In this document: positions 33,444 to 42,913 of the stretch, in pieces
Layout of the letters: each line of letters opens with the position of its first letter
Numbering within the stretch: the stretch's first letter is position 1
NCBI GenBank assembly: GCA_020638655.1
Contig: JACKIC010000010.1
Coordinates: forward strand, 62,001 to 126,000
DNA length: 64,000 nt
DNA from: Planctomycetota bacterium
GTDB taxonomy: Bacteria > Planctomycetota > UBA1135 > UBA2386
Reading direction: 5' to 3'
Position numbers and translations under genes: made by a program
The notes under the pieces: generated by a model
Told to the model about the DNA's origin: nothing
The model's database searches: none
Seen by the model: the letters and a program-made list of their open reading frames with translations, nothing else

Positions 33444-35626
33444 GGCTGACGTCGGGAAGGTGACCGGGCAACGGTCGCGGCGGCGACCGGTTCGGTCGGC
33501 GCGCCGGCGGGCGCGGACAACGGTAACTGCAAGCGGAACACACTGCCGCCGTCGGCGCGGCGTTGTGCGTCGATGGTGCCGCCGTGGGCGGTGGCGAAGT
33601 GGCGCACGAGGCTCAGGCCCAGGCCGGCGCCACGCACCTCGCCCGAGTTGGTGGCGCGGTAGAAGCCGTCGAAGATGTGGTCCTCCTCGCCTGGCGGAAT
33701 GCCGCGGCCGCGGTCGCGGACCTCGACCACGGCCATGCCGTCGCGGCGCCGCAGCACCAGTTCGATCTCGTGGTCGGCGGCGTCCTCGGGGCCGTACTTG
33801 GCGGCGTTCTCGAGCAGGTTGACGATCGCGCTCTCGCAGGCGTTGGCGTCGACCGTGACGTGGATGCCCAGCGGCAGGTCGTCGATCAGGGTTGCGCCGC
33901 GCGCCTCGAGGTGCGGCGAGTAGGCCTCGGTGACCGCGCGCAGCAGCTCGCCGAGGTCGATCTCCTCGGCCTCGTAGCTGAGGGTGCCGGCCTGCTGCCG
34001 CGAGAAGTCGAGGATGCGCTGGATCAGGGCGGTCAGGCGCTCGGACTCGCGGGCGATGATGCCGCCGAAGTGCATCGCCTGGTCGGAGTCGCGGGCGCGA
34101 CCCATGCCCAGGGTCTCGCCGTACATCCGGATCAGCGCCAGCGGCGTCTTGAGCTCGTGCGAGACGCGCGAGACCAGGTCGACCTTGAGGTTGGCGAGCT
34201 CGGCTTCGCGCGACACCGAGCGCCACAGCCACAGCGCGCCACCGAGGGCGGTCACGAACAGGGCCAGCAGCAGGTAGGTGCGGGTGCGGGCCTCGGCCGC
34301 GGTCTCGGCCATGCGCCGTTCGGTGTTCGACGGGAACGCGCGCAGCGACAGGCCGCGCACCTCCAGCACCGGCGGGGTGAAGCCCTCCGGCACCTCGACG
34401 GGGGCGGGCACCAGCGGCACGCCCTCGCTGTCGTGCACCGACAGCACGAACGTCGAGTCGCCGCCGAGGAACGTGTGCAGGATCGGGGCGAGCATCTGCT
34501 CGAGGTCGAAGCGCATGCCGACGCGCGCGCAGCGCAGCTGCTCGCGTTCGTCGGCCGTCGCCGGCCGCACCCAGAACAGGATCGTGGTCGAGTCCAGCGT
34601 CGACACCAGGGACACCGGCGGCTCTTCGCCGTCGCCGGCGGCGCCGAGCGAGCCCTGGCGCAGGCGGCGACGCAGCGACTCCTTGAGCAGCAGTTCGTAG
34701 TCGCCGGCGAAGACCCGCGACTGGGCGCGCTGGTAGGCCTCGCGCAGCAGCGCCTGGGTCTCGTCGAAGAAGGGGTCGTCGAAGGCGATCGTCTCGGCGA
34801 GGCGCTGGGCGACCGCGGTGAGCAGGCCGTCGGCGGCGTAGCTGTCGCGGCCGCTCTCGGCGATCGTGCGCAGCAACGCGATGCGTTCCTCGGGTGGCTC
34901 CATCATCGCGATCGCGGACTCGGCGAGGATGCCCAGGGCGCGGGTGTCGTAGTCGTAGCGGCGGTTGTTGCCGATCACGGCGCTGCGCACCCGTTCGAAC
35001 TCGCGCCGCGCGCTGTCGTGGTCACCGAGCTTGCGCAGCACGGTCGCGATCCGGAACCGCGCGGTCACCTCGGCCTCGTCGAGATCGCGGCGGCCGCCGC
35101 GACCCGGCAGGTTGGCCTCCTCGAACTTCGCGATCAGGTCGCGCAGCACGGTCTGCGCGGTCTCGAGGTCGCCGCGCGTGATCAGCAGGTCGGCGCTACG
35201 GAGCGCCGTCGCGATGGTGTTGTCCTCGCCGCGCGGCTGCTGATCACCCGACAACGGCAGGCTTGCCGTCGCCGGCGGCGGCGACGGCCAGACCAGCGCG
35301 TTCTGCTGATCGAGCAGCACGATGTCGAGCAGCGGCGAGTCGCCGGCGGCGCGCAACGCCAGCGGCGTGCGCACCGGGCCGCGGCTCACCAGCAGGGCCT
35401 GCGCCGCGTCTGCCAGGCGCGGCAGCTCCCGGTCCAGGTGCTGGTCGATGGCGCGCACCGCGCTCTGCACGAACTGCAGCGCCTCGCGCTCGACCGCGGC
35501 CTCGACCTGCGTACCGCGGCGCTGCAGCTCGCTCTGGCCCAGGTAGGCCAACACCGCCAGCGGCACGAGGAACGTGCACAGCGCCAACAGGTGGCGGCGA
35601 CTGAAGCGCGAGCGCGGGCCTTTCAT
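33440..35626 (-). CDS. sensor histidine kinase with large periplasmic helical sensor
   Basis: 728 residues from ATG 35626. One TM helix is near residues 8-28 and a second near 415-435. Between them lies an unusually long sensor of about 380 residues with TPR-like helices (ADLLITRGDLETAQTVL, RIATVLRKLGDHDSARREF). The kinase core has the H box SHELKTPLAL with H490, N box NLLENAAKYG (603-612), G1 DRGRGIPPG and G2 GAGLGLSLV. Autophosphorylation and transfer to the coupled regulator are family knowledge; a TPR-type sensor suggests a protein or peptide ligand. Confidence 0.95.
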   Translation of the reverse strand: MKGPRSRFSRRHLLALCTFLVPLAVLAYLGQSELQRRGTQVEAAVEREALQFVQSAVRAIDQHLDRELPRLADAAQALLVSRGPVRTPLALRAAGDSPLLDIVLLDQQNALVWPSPPPATASLPLSGDQQPRGEDNTIATALRSADLLITRGDLETAQTVLRDLIAKFEEANLPGRGGRRDLDEAEVTARFRIATVLRKLGDHDSARREFERVRSAVIGNNRRYDYDTRALGILAESAIAMMEPPEERIALLRTIAESGRDSYAADGLLTAVAQRLAETIAFDDPFFDETQALLREAYQRAQSRVFAGDYELLLKESLRRRLRQGSLGAAGDGEEPPVSLVSTLDSTTILFWVRPATADEREQLRCARVGMRFDLEQMLAPILHTFLGGDSTFVLSVHDSEGVPLVPAPVEVPEGFTPPVLEVRGLSLRAFPSNTERRMAETAAEARTRTYLLLALFVTALGGALWLWRSVSREAELANLKVDLVSRVSHELKTPLALIRMYGETLGMGRARDSDQAMHFGGIIARESERLTALIQRILDFSRQQAGTLSYEAEEIDLGELLRAVTEAYSPHLEARGATLIDDLPLGIHVTVDANACESAIVNLLENAAKYGPEDAADHEIELVLRRRDGMAVVEVRDRGRGIPPGEEDHIFDGFYRATNSGEVRGAGLGLSLVRHFATAHGGTIDAQRRADGGSVFRLQLPLSAPAGAPTEPVAAATVARSPSRRQP

Positions 35627-35693
35627 CGAGGGGGGAGCGCGCCCGCCGAGGGGACGCGGGCGCACCGCAGCAGCGTAGCTGGTCGGTGCGCGG

Positions 35694-36947
35694 TCAGGAA
35701 GGCGGCGTCGCGCCGTCGCCGTTCCGGTCGCGACCGAGCCGCCAGCCCCATGCCATGAGGGCGATCAGCAACAGCGCGGCGGCCAGCACCCACGGCCAGA
35801 CCTGCGGCAGGACGACGGTGGTCAGCTTCTGCAGGTCGCGCGGCACGCCGGTGAGGCAGTTGCACGCCACCATCGGCGCGTAGAAGTGCTGGGCCACCGG
35901 CATCACCGCGTACCGCGACACCAGCACCTGCAGCACCAGCGCGGCGAGCAGCAGGCCGCGACCGCCACCCCGCCGCAGCAGTTCGCGCCAGCTCCACAGC
36001 AGCGGCAGGAACAGGAAGTTCACGAAGCGGTTGAAGTCGTGGGCGACCAGGTAGATGCCCAGGATCGCGAGCAGATAGAGCAACAGCGCCGGCCGCTGCC
36101 AGCGGCGCTCGCCGCCGACCATCGCGGGTGGGTTCGCCGCGCCGTGCCGGTACGCGAACGGCAGCGCCACCAGTTGCACGCCGAACACGAGCACCACCTG
36201 CACCAGCGCCAGGTAGAGCACGCCGAGGAAACCAAGCGGGAAGTAGCCGTTGCCGAAGTAGTAGCTCGGCGGGATGTCGTCGGCCGCGTGGTCGTGCACG
36301 TACCAACGGAACGCGCCGTAGGCGACGACCACCGCGGCGGCGGCGGCGCCGTCGCGGCGCCAGTCGGCCCCGGCGAGCGCGCGCCGTAGCCAAAGCAGGA
36401 CGGGCACGAAGAACAGCACCTGTTCGTGCGCCAGCGCGCCGAACAGGGTGAAGATCCACAGCGCGGCGCCGTTCCGCACCGACAGCGCCGCGGCGAGCAG
36501 CATCACGAAGCTCAGCGAGTCGGGATAGCCGACGTGGCTCTTGTAGAGCTGCGTGGCGCCGCCCAGGCCGCAGGCCAGGGTCAGCAGCGCGCTGTCGACG
36601 AGATCGCACCCGAGCCTGCGCGCCGCCCAGAACACCATCGCCAGCAGCAGCGCGGCGCTGCCGTGCGCGGCCAGATAGAACCGCGCGCCGTCGAGGCCTA
36701 GCAGATGGGCGAACGCGGGCAGCAGGATCCGGTGCGGGAACAGGTCGCGCCACTCGAACGGCGCCACCGACATCTTCTGGTAGGTGAGCCCGAAGCTGAA
36801 GCCGTTGGTGCCCGGGGTCTCGACCAGGCACGACAACCAGAACACGGCCGCGGCGATCAGCAGGGCGCAGCAGGCGTCGGCGACAAGGCGGCTCGGTCTC
36901 ACGGGGCGAAGGCGGCCGGCGCGACGCCGGAGGCGCGATCGTCGCAC
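35694..36947 (-). CDS. polytopic membrane protein, about ten TM helices
   Basis: 417 residues, mostly hydrophobic, with repeated segments of 18-22 residues. YLKSHVGYPDSLSF-like motif TQLYKSHVGYPDSLS and FNRFVNFLFLPLLW lie between helices. The topology and scattered aromatic and charged residues near the loops recall GT-C-type or DUF2029-like membrane glycosyltransferases using polyprenyl donors, but no clear DxD is seen. It is divergently placed from the zinc-ribbon protein at 37028, sharing an 80-base promoter region. Confidence 0.7.
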   Translation of the reverse strand: MRRSRLRRRAGRLRPVRPSRLVADACCALLIAAAVFWLSCLVETPGTNGFSFGLTYQKMSVAPFEWRDLFPHRILLPAFAHLLGLDGARFYLAAHGSAALLLAMVFWAARRLGCDLVDSALLTLACGLGGATQLYKSHVGYPDSLSFVMLLAAALSVRNGAALWIFTLFGALAHEQVLFFVPVLLWLRRALAGADWRRDGAAAAAVVVAYGAFRWYVHDHAADDIPPSYYFGNGYFPLGFLGVLYLALVQVVLVFGVQLVALPFAYRHGAANPPAMVGGERRWQRPALLLYLLAILGIYLVAHDFNRFVNFLFLPLLWSWRELLRRGGGRGLLLAALVLQVLVSRYAVMPVAQHFYAPMVACNCLTGVPRDLQKLTTVVLPQVWPWVLAAALLLIALMAWGWRLGRDRNGDGATPPS

Positions 36948-37027
36948 AGGGTCCCCTCGTGGTCCAATGGTGCCCGGGATGGCAGAGGGGTGGCGAGACG
37001 GCGGGGTCGTGCCTACCGTGGCAACGC

Positions 37028-38395
37028 ATGAACGGGCCCGAGGACGAAGCGAGCGGCGCCGGCCCCGAGGTGGTCGCGTGCGCCGAGTGCGGTACCGACA
37101 ATCCGGCCGAGACGACGTTCTGCACCCAGTGCGGCGTCAAGCTGGTGGCGCGGCGCAAGAACGTCGGACGCGGTCGCCGGCGCAAGGCCGGCGACGCGGC
37201 GCAGCGGTCGCGCACGCGGCAGGAGTTCGGCCGGATCAAGCAGACGGTGCTGACCGTGCGCTCGATCTTCTGGGCCTGCGCGGCGCTGGCGGCGGGCTGG
37301 CTGGGGCTCTGGCACTTCTTCGCCGCGGCGGAAGGGCTCGAACTCACGTCGACGGTGGGCATGGTGATCACCGTGTTGCTGTGGGGACAGCTCGTCCTGT
37401 TGATCGCCGGTGCGATCTACGTGCTGCGGGCGCCGCTGGTCTGGACCACGATCGGCGCGTGTTACTGGAGCCTGAACACCGTGGTGGTGGTGCTCGCGGC
37501 CGGTGGGATGCCGGGGCCGATGGACGTCGCCCAGGCGTTCGTCGCCGTGGCCTTCTGGTTCGGCGTCGCCCAGGCCGCGCGCGTGCAGCGCTTCATGGCC
37601 GAGGATCCGTCGCTGCAGCTGGTGCGCAAGCGGCTCGCGCCCGAGCAGCGTGTCGTCGGCGGCGTCGGTGACGACGTCCGGGCGCGGCGCAAGCGGGAGC
37701 GGCGGTCGGCCTGGCGCGGCCGCCTGCGCGTGCTCGGCATGGCGGCGGTGGTGCTCTTGGTGGCCGGTTTCGCGATCTACAAGGTGACCCGGCCGACGCC
37801 GGTCGACGCGACCGTGCAGACGTTCGGCAAGCGTTGGTCGCTGCACGACGTCGACGGCGTGTGCTCGTTGTTCGACACCGGCGCGACCGGCAGCCTCGCG
37901 AGCTCCCTGCGCGAAGAGCTCGAGCAGCGCGGCTGGAGCGCGGCGCTGCCGCCGCTCGGCGACGCCCAGGTCGAGACCCGCGGCGACCGCGCGGTGGTGC
38001 GATGGCCGCTCGGCAAGAGCGAGGTGTTGACGCGGTTCGTGCGCAGCCGCGACGTCTGGCAACTCGACCACATCGCGCTGCCTCCCGTCGACGCGCCCGC
38101 GCCGGACGACGCCGTCGCCGCATTCGTCGCGGCCTGGGAGGGCGCGGGCACCGACGCGTTGGTCGATTCGTTCCGCCCCGCCAGCCGCGAACGCGTCGGT
38201 GGCTCGTTGCGCCGCATGCTCGAGCGCCGCGAGTGGCACGAGCAGCGGCCCGCGCTCGGCGCCCGCGACGTCGGTCCGGTGCGCGCCGGGCGCTGCCGGG
38301 TCCTGTTCACGATCGAACACGACGAACTTCGCGTCAACTTCGAGTACTGGCACCCGCGCTGGTACGTGGTCGGCGTGGCGCTGCCGCGATCATGA
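37028..38395 (+). CDS. zinc-ribbon membrane protein with two C-terminal repeats
   Basis: 455 residues from ATG 37028. An N-terminal zinc ribbon is visible as CAECGTDNPAETTFCTQCG. Four TM helices follow (about 85-105, 115-140, 143-160 and 168-185), then a basic loop RARRKRERRSAWR and a fifth helix near 245. The last 190 residues contain two similar NTF2-like units (VQTFGKRWSLHDVDGVCSLF and VAAFVAAWEGAGTDALVDSF). No family is recognised. It overlaps the next gene by 4 bases (ATGA), and both start with a zinc ribbon, so they likely work together. Confidence 0.75.
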   Translation: MNGPEDEASGAGPEVVACAECGTDNPAETTFCTQCGVKLVARRKNVGRGRRRKAGDAAQRSRTRQEFGRIKQTVLTVRSIFWACAALAAGWLGLWHFFAAAEGLELTSTVGMVITVLLWGQLVLLIAGAIYVLRAPLVWTTIGACYWSLNTVVVVLAAGGMPGPMDVAQAFVAVAFWFGVAQAARVQRFMAEDPSLQLVRKRLAPEQRVVGGVGDDVRARRKRERRSAWRGRLRVLGMAAVVLLVAGFAIYKVTRPTPVDATVQTFGKRWSLHDVDGVCSLFDTGATGSLASSLREELEQRGWSAALPPLGDAQVETRGDRAVVRWPLGKSEVLTRFVRSRDVWQLDHIALPPVDAPAPDDAVAAFVAAWEGAGTDALVDSFRPASRERVGGSLRRMLERREWHEQRPALGARDVGPVRAGRCRVLFTIEHDELRVNFEYWHPRWYVVGVALPRS

Positions 38396-39135
38396 GCGCG
38401 ACCTGTCATCGCTGCGGCGAGAGCCTGCCGCCGCAGGGGCGCTTCTGCGGCGCGTGCGGCGCGGCGACCCGTGGCCACGCGCGCGAGGTGGCGGCGAAGA
38501 CGCATCGGGAACGGGAGCAGGTCACCCGCGCGGCGGGGGCGCTCGGCCTCGTGGTGTTGATCACGCTCGCCGGGCTGGTGCTCGGCCCGCGTCTCCTGGG
38601 TGAGCGGGACGAGGGCAGTTGGTCGGCGATGCTGATCGGCGCGGCGGCCGTGTTCGGCGCGGCGCTGGTGGCCGGACTCGTCGACGGGCCGCTGCGCGCG
38701 TCGTGGCCCCTTGCGACGCGGCCGATCTGGGTGCTGGTGGCGCTGCCCGCCGCCCTGGTGACGTTGGGCGCGGCGCACGTCTATCTGGGCCTGCTCACGC
38801 AGGGCGCGACCGACCCCGGTCGAGAGCACGTCGAGGCGACGACCGCGATGTGGATCGCCGTGGTGGTGCTCGCGCCGCTCGGCGAGGAGTGGCTGTGCCG
38901 CGGCGTCGCCTGGCGCTCGGCGGTGACGCTGTCGTCGCCGCGCACTGCGCTGCTGCTGACCGCGATCCTGTTCGCGTTCCTGCACGGACTCGGCGGCGGC
39001 TACCTGCTCGAACTGCCGCACCGCTTCGCGATGGGGCTCGTCGCGGGCTGGCTGCGCTGGCAGAGCGGCAGCCTGCTGCCCGGCATCGTCGTGCACGCCG
39101 TGCACAACTTCGTCGCGATCACCTGGCTCGGCTGA
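38392..39135 (+). CDS. CPBP-family intramembrane metalloprotease with zinc ribbon
   Basis: 247 residues. Zinc ribbon CHRCGESLPPQGRFCGACG (5-23) is followed by about six TM helices. The Abi/CPBP active-site motifs are EEWLCRG (165-171, E165/E166/R170), FAFLHG (H198) and HAVHN near the end. CPBP proteases are glutamate/histidine-dependent intramembrane proteases or metal sites used in protein maturation and bacteriocin immunity. Coupled to the preceding zinc-ribbon protein, with convergent mandelate-racemase-like gene 13 bases away. Confidence 0.9.
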   Translation: MSATCHRCGESLPPQGRFCGACGAATRGHAREVAAKTHREREQVTRAAGALGLVVLITLAGLVLGPRLLGERDEGSWSAMLIGAAAVFGAALVAGLVDGPLRASWPLATRPIWVLVALPAALVTLGAAHVYLGLLTQGATDPGREHVEATTAMWIAVVVLAPLGEEWLCRGVAWRSAVTLSSPRTALLLTAILFAFLHGLGGGYLLELPHRFAMGLVAGWLRWQSGSLLPGIVVHAVHNFVAITWLG

Positions 39136-39148
39136 GCCGCCGTGCGCC

Positions 39149-40363
39149 TCAGCCGGTGCGCCGCACCAGCGCGCGCACCTTGTCCTCGTCGACCTCGACG
39201 CCGAGCCCCGGCCCCTGCGGCACGAAGGCCTCGCCGTTCTCGACGCGGATCGGCGCGCGCAGCACGTCGGCGGTCAAGAACTGCGGGCCGTTGAGCGCAG
39301 CGGGCTTCTGCAGGCCCAGGGCCGCGTAGAGCTGCAGCGTCGCGGCGAACGAGACGTCGGGGTCGGTGAGCCCGCTGCCGAGCCACATCAATCCGTTGGC
39401 GATGCAGAACTCGATCTGTGCCTTGCACGATACCAGCCCGCCGCAGCGCGACGGCTTCATCGCCACGCCGTCGAGCATGCCGAGCGCGTGAAACTCGCGC
39501 AGGTCGGTGGGCGTGATCACGCCCTCGTCCATGAGGATCGGCAGCGCGCCCTGCTTCTTCAGCGCCCGGTAACCCGAGATCAGGTTGGGCCGCAGCGGCG
39601 CCTCGAGCACCGACACGCCGGCGTCGGCGAGCAGCGGCGCGGCGCGCAGCGCGTCTTCGGGCGCGTAGCCGCCGTTGGCGTCGGCCCACAGGAAGCAGTC
39701 GGGTGCGAGTCGGCGCACGGCCTGCGCGAGCTGCACGTCGAACGCGGGGTCGGGGCCGACCTTGATGTTGAAGTGCCGGTAGCCGTGTTCACGGCCCGCC
39801 TGCATCACCGCCTCGACGTCGTCGAGCTTCGTCACGTTGACGGTCCAGCTCAGCGTCAGCGTCTCCTTGGTCGGCAAGCCCCACAGCTGTGCGAGCGACT
39901 TGCCGGCGCGCTTGCCGATCAGGTCGTGCAGCGCGAGGTCCAGACCGGCGCGCGTGATCGGCATGCCCGTGCTGAAGCCCGGCGCGATCGCTGCCGAGAG
40001 CGCCGCTTGCGCGCCGGCGAGGTCCTCGGGGTCGCGGCCGATGAGGGCCGGCACGAAGTACTCGCGCAGCGCCACGGTCGCCGTCTCGAGCGTCTCGTCG
40101 CTCCACTTCGCGATCGGCACCGACTGGCCCCAGCCGACGCTGCCGTCGTCGGCCGTGACCTTGATCAACACGGCGGCGCGGCCGGCGCCGCCGTGCGGGC
40201 CGGTGAAGAACTTGAAGTAGCCCGTCATCGGGTAACGCACCGCGAACAGGTCGATGCGGTCGATGCGGATGCCGCCGCCGCGGGGGCGCGGCGCGGTGGG
40301 GGCGCCGGCGCATGCTGCCGCCGCGGCGCTGCCGGTCAGGGCCAGGAAACGTCGGCGGTTCAC
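39149..40363 (-). CDS. Tat-exported enolase-superfamily protein (mandelate racemase type)
   Basis: 404 residues. Tat signal MNRRRFLALTG is followed by a lipobox-like AAAACAG. Barrel motifs are HFNIKVGPD (KxK-type, but the first lysine is N199, with K201 kept), WADANGG (D228), LEAPL (E254), MDEG (D279) and AMKPSRCGG (K303). Metal ligands are complete, so abstraction of an alpha-proton from a carboxylate is expected. The replacement of the first lysine changes the predicted stereochemistry. The substrate could be a sugar acid or dipeptide; it cannot be told. Confidence 0.88.
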   Translation of the reverse strand: MNRRRFLALTGSAAAAACAGAPTAPRPRGGGIRIDRIDLFAVRYPMTGYFKFFTGPHGGAGRAAVLIKVTADDGSVGWGQSVPIAKWSDETLETATVALREYFVPALIGRDPEDLAGAQAALSAAIAPGFSTGMPITRAGLDLALHDLIGKRAGKSLAQLWGLPTKETLTLSWTVNVTKLDDVEAVMQAGREHGYRHFNIKVGPDPAFDVQLAQAVRRLAPDCFLWADANGGYAPEDALRAAPLLADAGVSVLEAPLRPNLISGYRALKKQGALPILMDEGVITPTDLREFHALGMLDGVAMKPSRCGGLVSCKAQIEFCIANGLMWLGSGLTDPDVSFAATLQLYAALGLQKPAALNGPQFLTADVLRAPIRVENGEAFVPQGPGLGVEVDEDKVRALVRRTG

Positions 40364-40459
40364 TGTGGTGAGTCCAGCGCGGGGAGGTGGGTCATGGGGC
40401 CCGGCATGGTAGCCGACCGGGGCCGCGCACCCGACGCCGGGTTCGCGCCCGGATCGAGG

Positions 40460-42061
40460 TCACGCACCCGCCGCGCTGCTGCGGCGGTGCCGCCGGGTGC
40501 CCCCCGTCGCGGCGCTGACGCGCAGCTCCTGCAGCAGGAACATCACGCAGACCATCGCTGTCACCAGGCTGCCCGGCCCGACGTCCGCGTGGTCGCTGCG
40601 CGCGCCGACGACGATGGTCATGAGCGCGGGCAGCGCCCCCGCGACCGTCGCGGCGACGAGCAGCCCGCCCGGCGGCACGAAGCCGAAGCCGCGCAGTGTG
40701 CCGAGCACGGCGGCGAACAGGGTGAGCAGCGGCGAGATCAACAGCGGGATGCCCGCGACCGAGCCGGTCGCGGTGACGACGAGGGTCTGGTACCCCGACT
40801 CCGAGCGCAGCAGATTGGCGTGCAGCGCCGAGGGCGACACCGACGCCCAGACGAAGAACGCGGCGATCGACGCCGCGAGGCCCCCGAGCACGTGCAACCA
40901 CGGCAACGCGCCGGGCGCGCGGGGCCGCTGCGGGTTCGGCGGCAGGTCCAGGCGGCTCATCGCGAACCACACCATGTAGACGGCGACGGCGAAGCCGAAC
41001 GGGCCGAGCCCGGCGAACGCCGCGCAGCTCGCGACGACCCACAGCTCGTATCGCCCGATGTGCGGGTGTTCGCGCAGCGTGCGGCGCCGCGGGGCGACGG
41101 GCGCCGCGGCGCGCCGTCCGCCGGCCTCCTGCAGGTGGCTCTTGACGTCGTTCGCGGTCTGGTGGCGCCGCGCCGGGTCGTTTTCGAGCGACTTCATCAC
41201 CACGGGATCGAAGCCGCGCGCGGCGGGCGCGCTCGACGACGGCGGCGCGAACCGTCCGATCGGCAGGGTGCCCGTCAGCATCTCGTAGAGCACGACGCCG
41301 AGCGAATAGAGGTCGGCGCGGTGATCGACCGAGCCCGAGGCGACGACCTGTTCGGGCGCCATGTAGTGCGGCGTCCCGACGGCCTGGTCGGACTGGGTGA
41401 GGCCGATGCCCGGGCCGTCGCCGAGCAGCTTGGCGAGGCCGAAGTCGGCCACGTGCACCTTGCCGTCCTGGTCGACGAGGATGTTCTCGGGCTTGATGTC
41501 GCGGTGCACGACGCGGCGGTCGTGCGCGTACTGCAGCGCGTCGCACAGCTGCGGCACGAACGTCAGCACGTCGCGCGTCGTGAGCTGGCCGCCGCGCAGC
41601 AGGTCGCGCAGGTTGGCCCCGTCGACGTATTCCATCGCCAGGAAGAACCAGTCGCCGGCGCGGCCGAAGTCGTGCACGCCGACGATGCCGGGGTGGTCGA
41701 GCATCGCCAGCGCGCGGGCCTCGCGTTCGAAGCGCTCGGCGAACGCCGGATCGGCCGCGAGGTCGCCGCGCAGCAGCTTGAGCGCGACGATGCGGTCGAG
41801 GCGGCGGTGGCGCGCGCGGTAGACGAAGCCCATGCCGCCCCGCCCGAGCAGCGTCTGCAGCTCGTAGTCCGCGAACAGCGGCTGCAGCTCCTCCGGGGTC
41901 GGCGCCGGCGGTCCCGGGCGCGCCGACGTCGCGGCGGCGCCGGTGGTCATGGCCAGCGCCAACAGGCACCGCGGGCAATGCCCCGTCGCCGGCGGCACCG
42001 TGGCCTGACAGCGGGGGCAGCAGGTCTCGGGTGGGGTAGCGGGCATCGAGGGCGTGTTCAT
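40460..42061 (-). CDS. serine/threonine protein kinase with zinc ribbon and TM tail
   Basis: 533 residues (ATG 42046 possible). The N-terminus CCPRCQATVPPATGHCPRC is a zinc ribbon. The kinase domain has GRGGMG (73-78), K95, HRDIKPEN (186-193), DFG (206-208) and the APE in MAPEQ, so it should be catalytically competent. After about residue 340 four TM helices follow, ending with an arginine-rich tail. Pairing with an ECF sigma factor 62 bases upstream is the common planctomycete signalling unit. Confidence 0.95.
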   Translation of the reverse strand: MNTPSMPATPPETCCPRCQATVPPATGHCPRCLLALAMTTGAAATSARPGPPAPTPEELQPLFADYELQTLLGRGGMGFVYRARHRRLDRIVALKLLRGDLAADPAFAERFEREARALAMLDHPGIVGVHDFGRAGDWFFLAMEYVDGANLRDLLRGGQLTTRDVLTFVPQLCDALQYAHDRRVVHRDIKPENILVDQDGKVHVADFGLAKLLGDGPGIGLTQSDQAVGTPHYMAPEQVVASGSVDHRADLYSLGVVLYEMLTGTLPIGRFAPPSSSAPAARGFDPVVMKSLENDPARRHQTANDVKSHLQEAGGRRAAAPVAPRRRTLREHPHIGRYELWVVASCAAFAGLGPFGFAVAVYMVWFAMSRLDLPPNPQRPRAPGALPWLHVLGGLAASIAAFFVWASVSPSALHANLLRSESGYQTLVVTATGSVAGIPLLISPLLTLFAAVLGTLRGFGFVPPGGLLVAATVAGALPALMTIVVGARSDHADVGPGSLVTAMVCVMFLLQELRVSAATGGTRRHRRSSAAGA

Positions 42062-42123
42062 GACACCGGGCCATGAACCAGATCGCGCCCGAGGTTACGC
42101 GGCTTCCTGCGGATTTCGCGGGG

Positions 42124-42834
42124 TCACCGCGCCAAGACCGCCAGGAGGTGGCGCAGCTCCTCGTCGACCTCGGCCTGCTCGAGCACCGTCTGGCCGATCT
42201 CGTCGCGGATCAGCTCGCCCATGCGCCGGCGCATGCGGTGCAGCGCGGCCTTGACCGCGCCCTCGGTGGTCTGCAGCTCGTCGGCGATGCGCTGGTGCGG
42301 CACGGCGTCGTCGCTGCCGAGCAGCGTCGGTTCGAGCTGCGCGAGCAGCTGCTGGCGCCCGCGCGCCGCGTATTCCTCGCGCAGCCGCGCGGTGGCGCGC
42401 TCCAGCAGGGCCATGGCCCAGCTGCGTTCGAACGCCCGCTCGGGTGACTCTTCGGCCGCGGCCCGCTGCCCGTAGCGGCGCTCGGCGTCGTCGAACGACC
42501 AGCGCACCGCTCCGCCGCCGCGGCGCGCGACGCGTTCGTGCCGCCGCAGGTTGTCCTGGTGATGGCGGAAGGCGCCGAGCAGGTAGCTGCGGAACCGGCC
42601 GCGGTCGCGGTCGGCACCCCCGGGGCCGCCGCGCTCGAGCAGCTGCGCGCAGAACGACTGCACCGCGTCCAACGCCTCGGGCTCGGGCAGGCCGCGGCGC
42701 CGCGCGAACGCATACAGCGGCTGCCAGTAGAGCTCGCAGAGCTCGTCGAGCGCGCGCCGCGCTGCCTCGGGGTCGCCGCTGGCGAGGCGCTGCACGAGCG
42801 ACCAGCGCGTCGTGTGGAACGCGCCGTCCGTCAT
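42124..42834 (-). CDS. ECF-type sigma factor of planctomycete class
   Basis: 236 residues. It begins with the characteristic TTRWSLVQRLASGDPEAARRALDEL, then LYAFARRRGLPEPEALDAVQSFCAQLLERGG (region 2) and LLGAFRHHQDNLRRHE. Region 4 is RIADELQTTEGAVKAALHRMRRRMGELIRDEIGQTV. No anti-sigma gene is visible; the serine/threonine kinase directly downstream probably regulates it by phosphorylation, as proposed for related pairs. Confidence 0.92.
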   Translation of the reverse strand: MTDGAFHTTRWSLVQRLASGDPEAARRALDELCELYWQPLYAFARRRGLPEPEALDAVQSFCAQLLERGGPGGADRDRGRFRSYLLGAFRHHQDNLRRHERVARRGGGAVRWSFDDAERRYGQRAAAEESPERAFERSWAMALLERATARLREEYAARGRQQLLAQLEPTLLGSDDAVPHQRIADELQTTEGAVKAALHRMRRRMGELIRDEIGQTVLEQAEVDEELRHLLAVLAR

Positions 42835-42913
42835 CGGGCCTCGAGGCCGGTGGCGCTGCGGCGCGGGCTGCCCGGCGTTCTCGCTTGCATGGTCGGCGCG
42901 CGCCCGGCCGGGC

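Noticed and set aside
33563..35758. Plus-strand frame of 731 codons opposite the histidine kinase
   Set aside because: Antisense shadow: alanine-, histidine- and glutamine-rich text with no motif, while the minus strand shows a full kinase.
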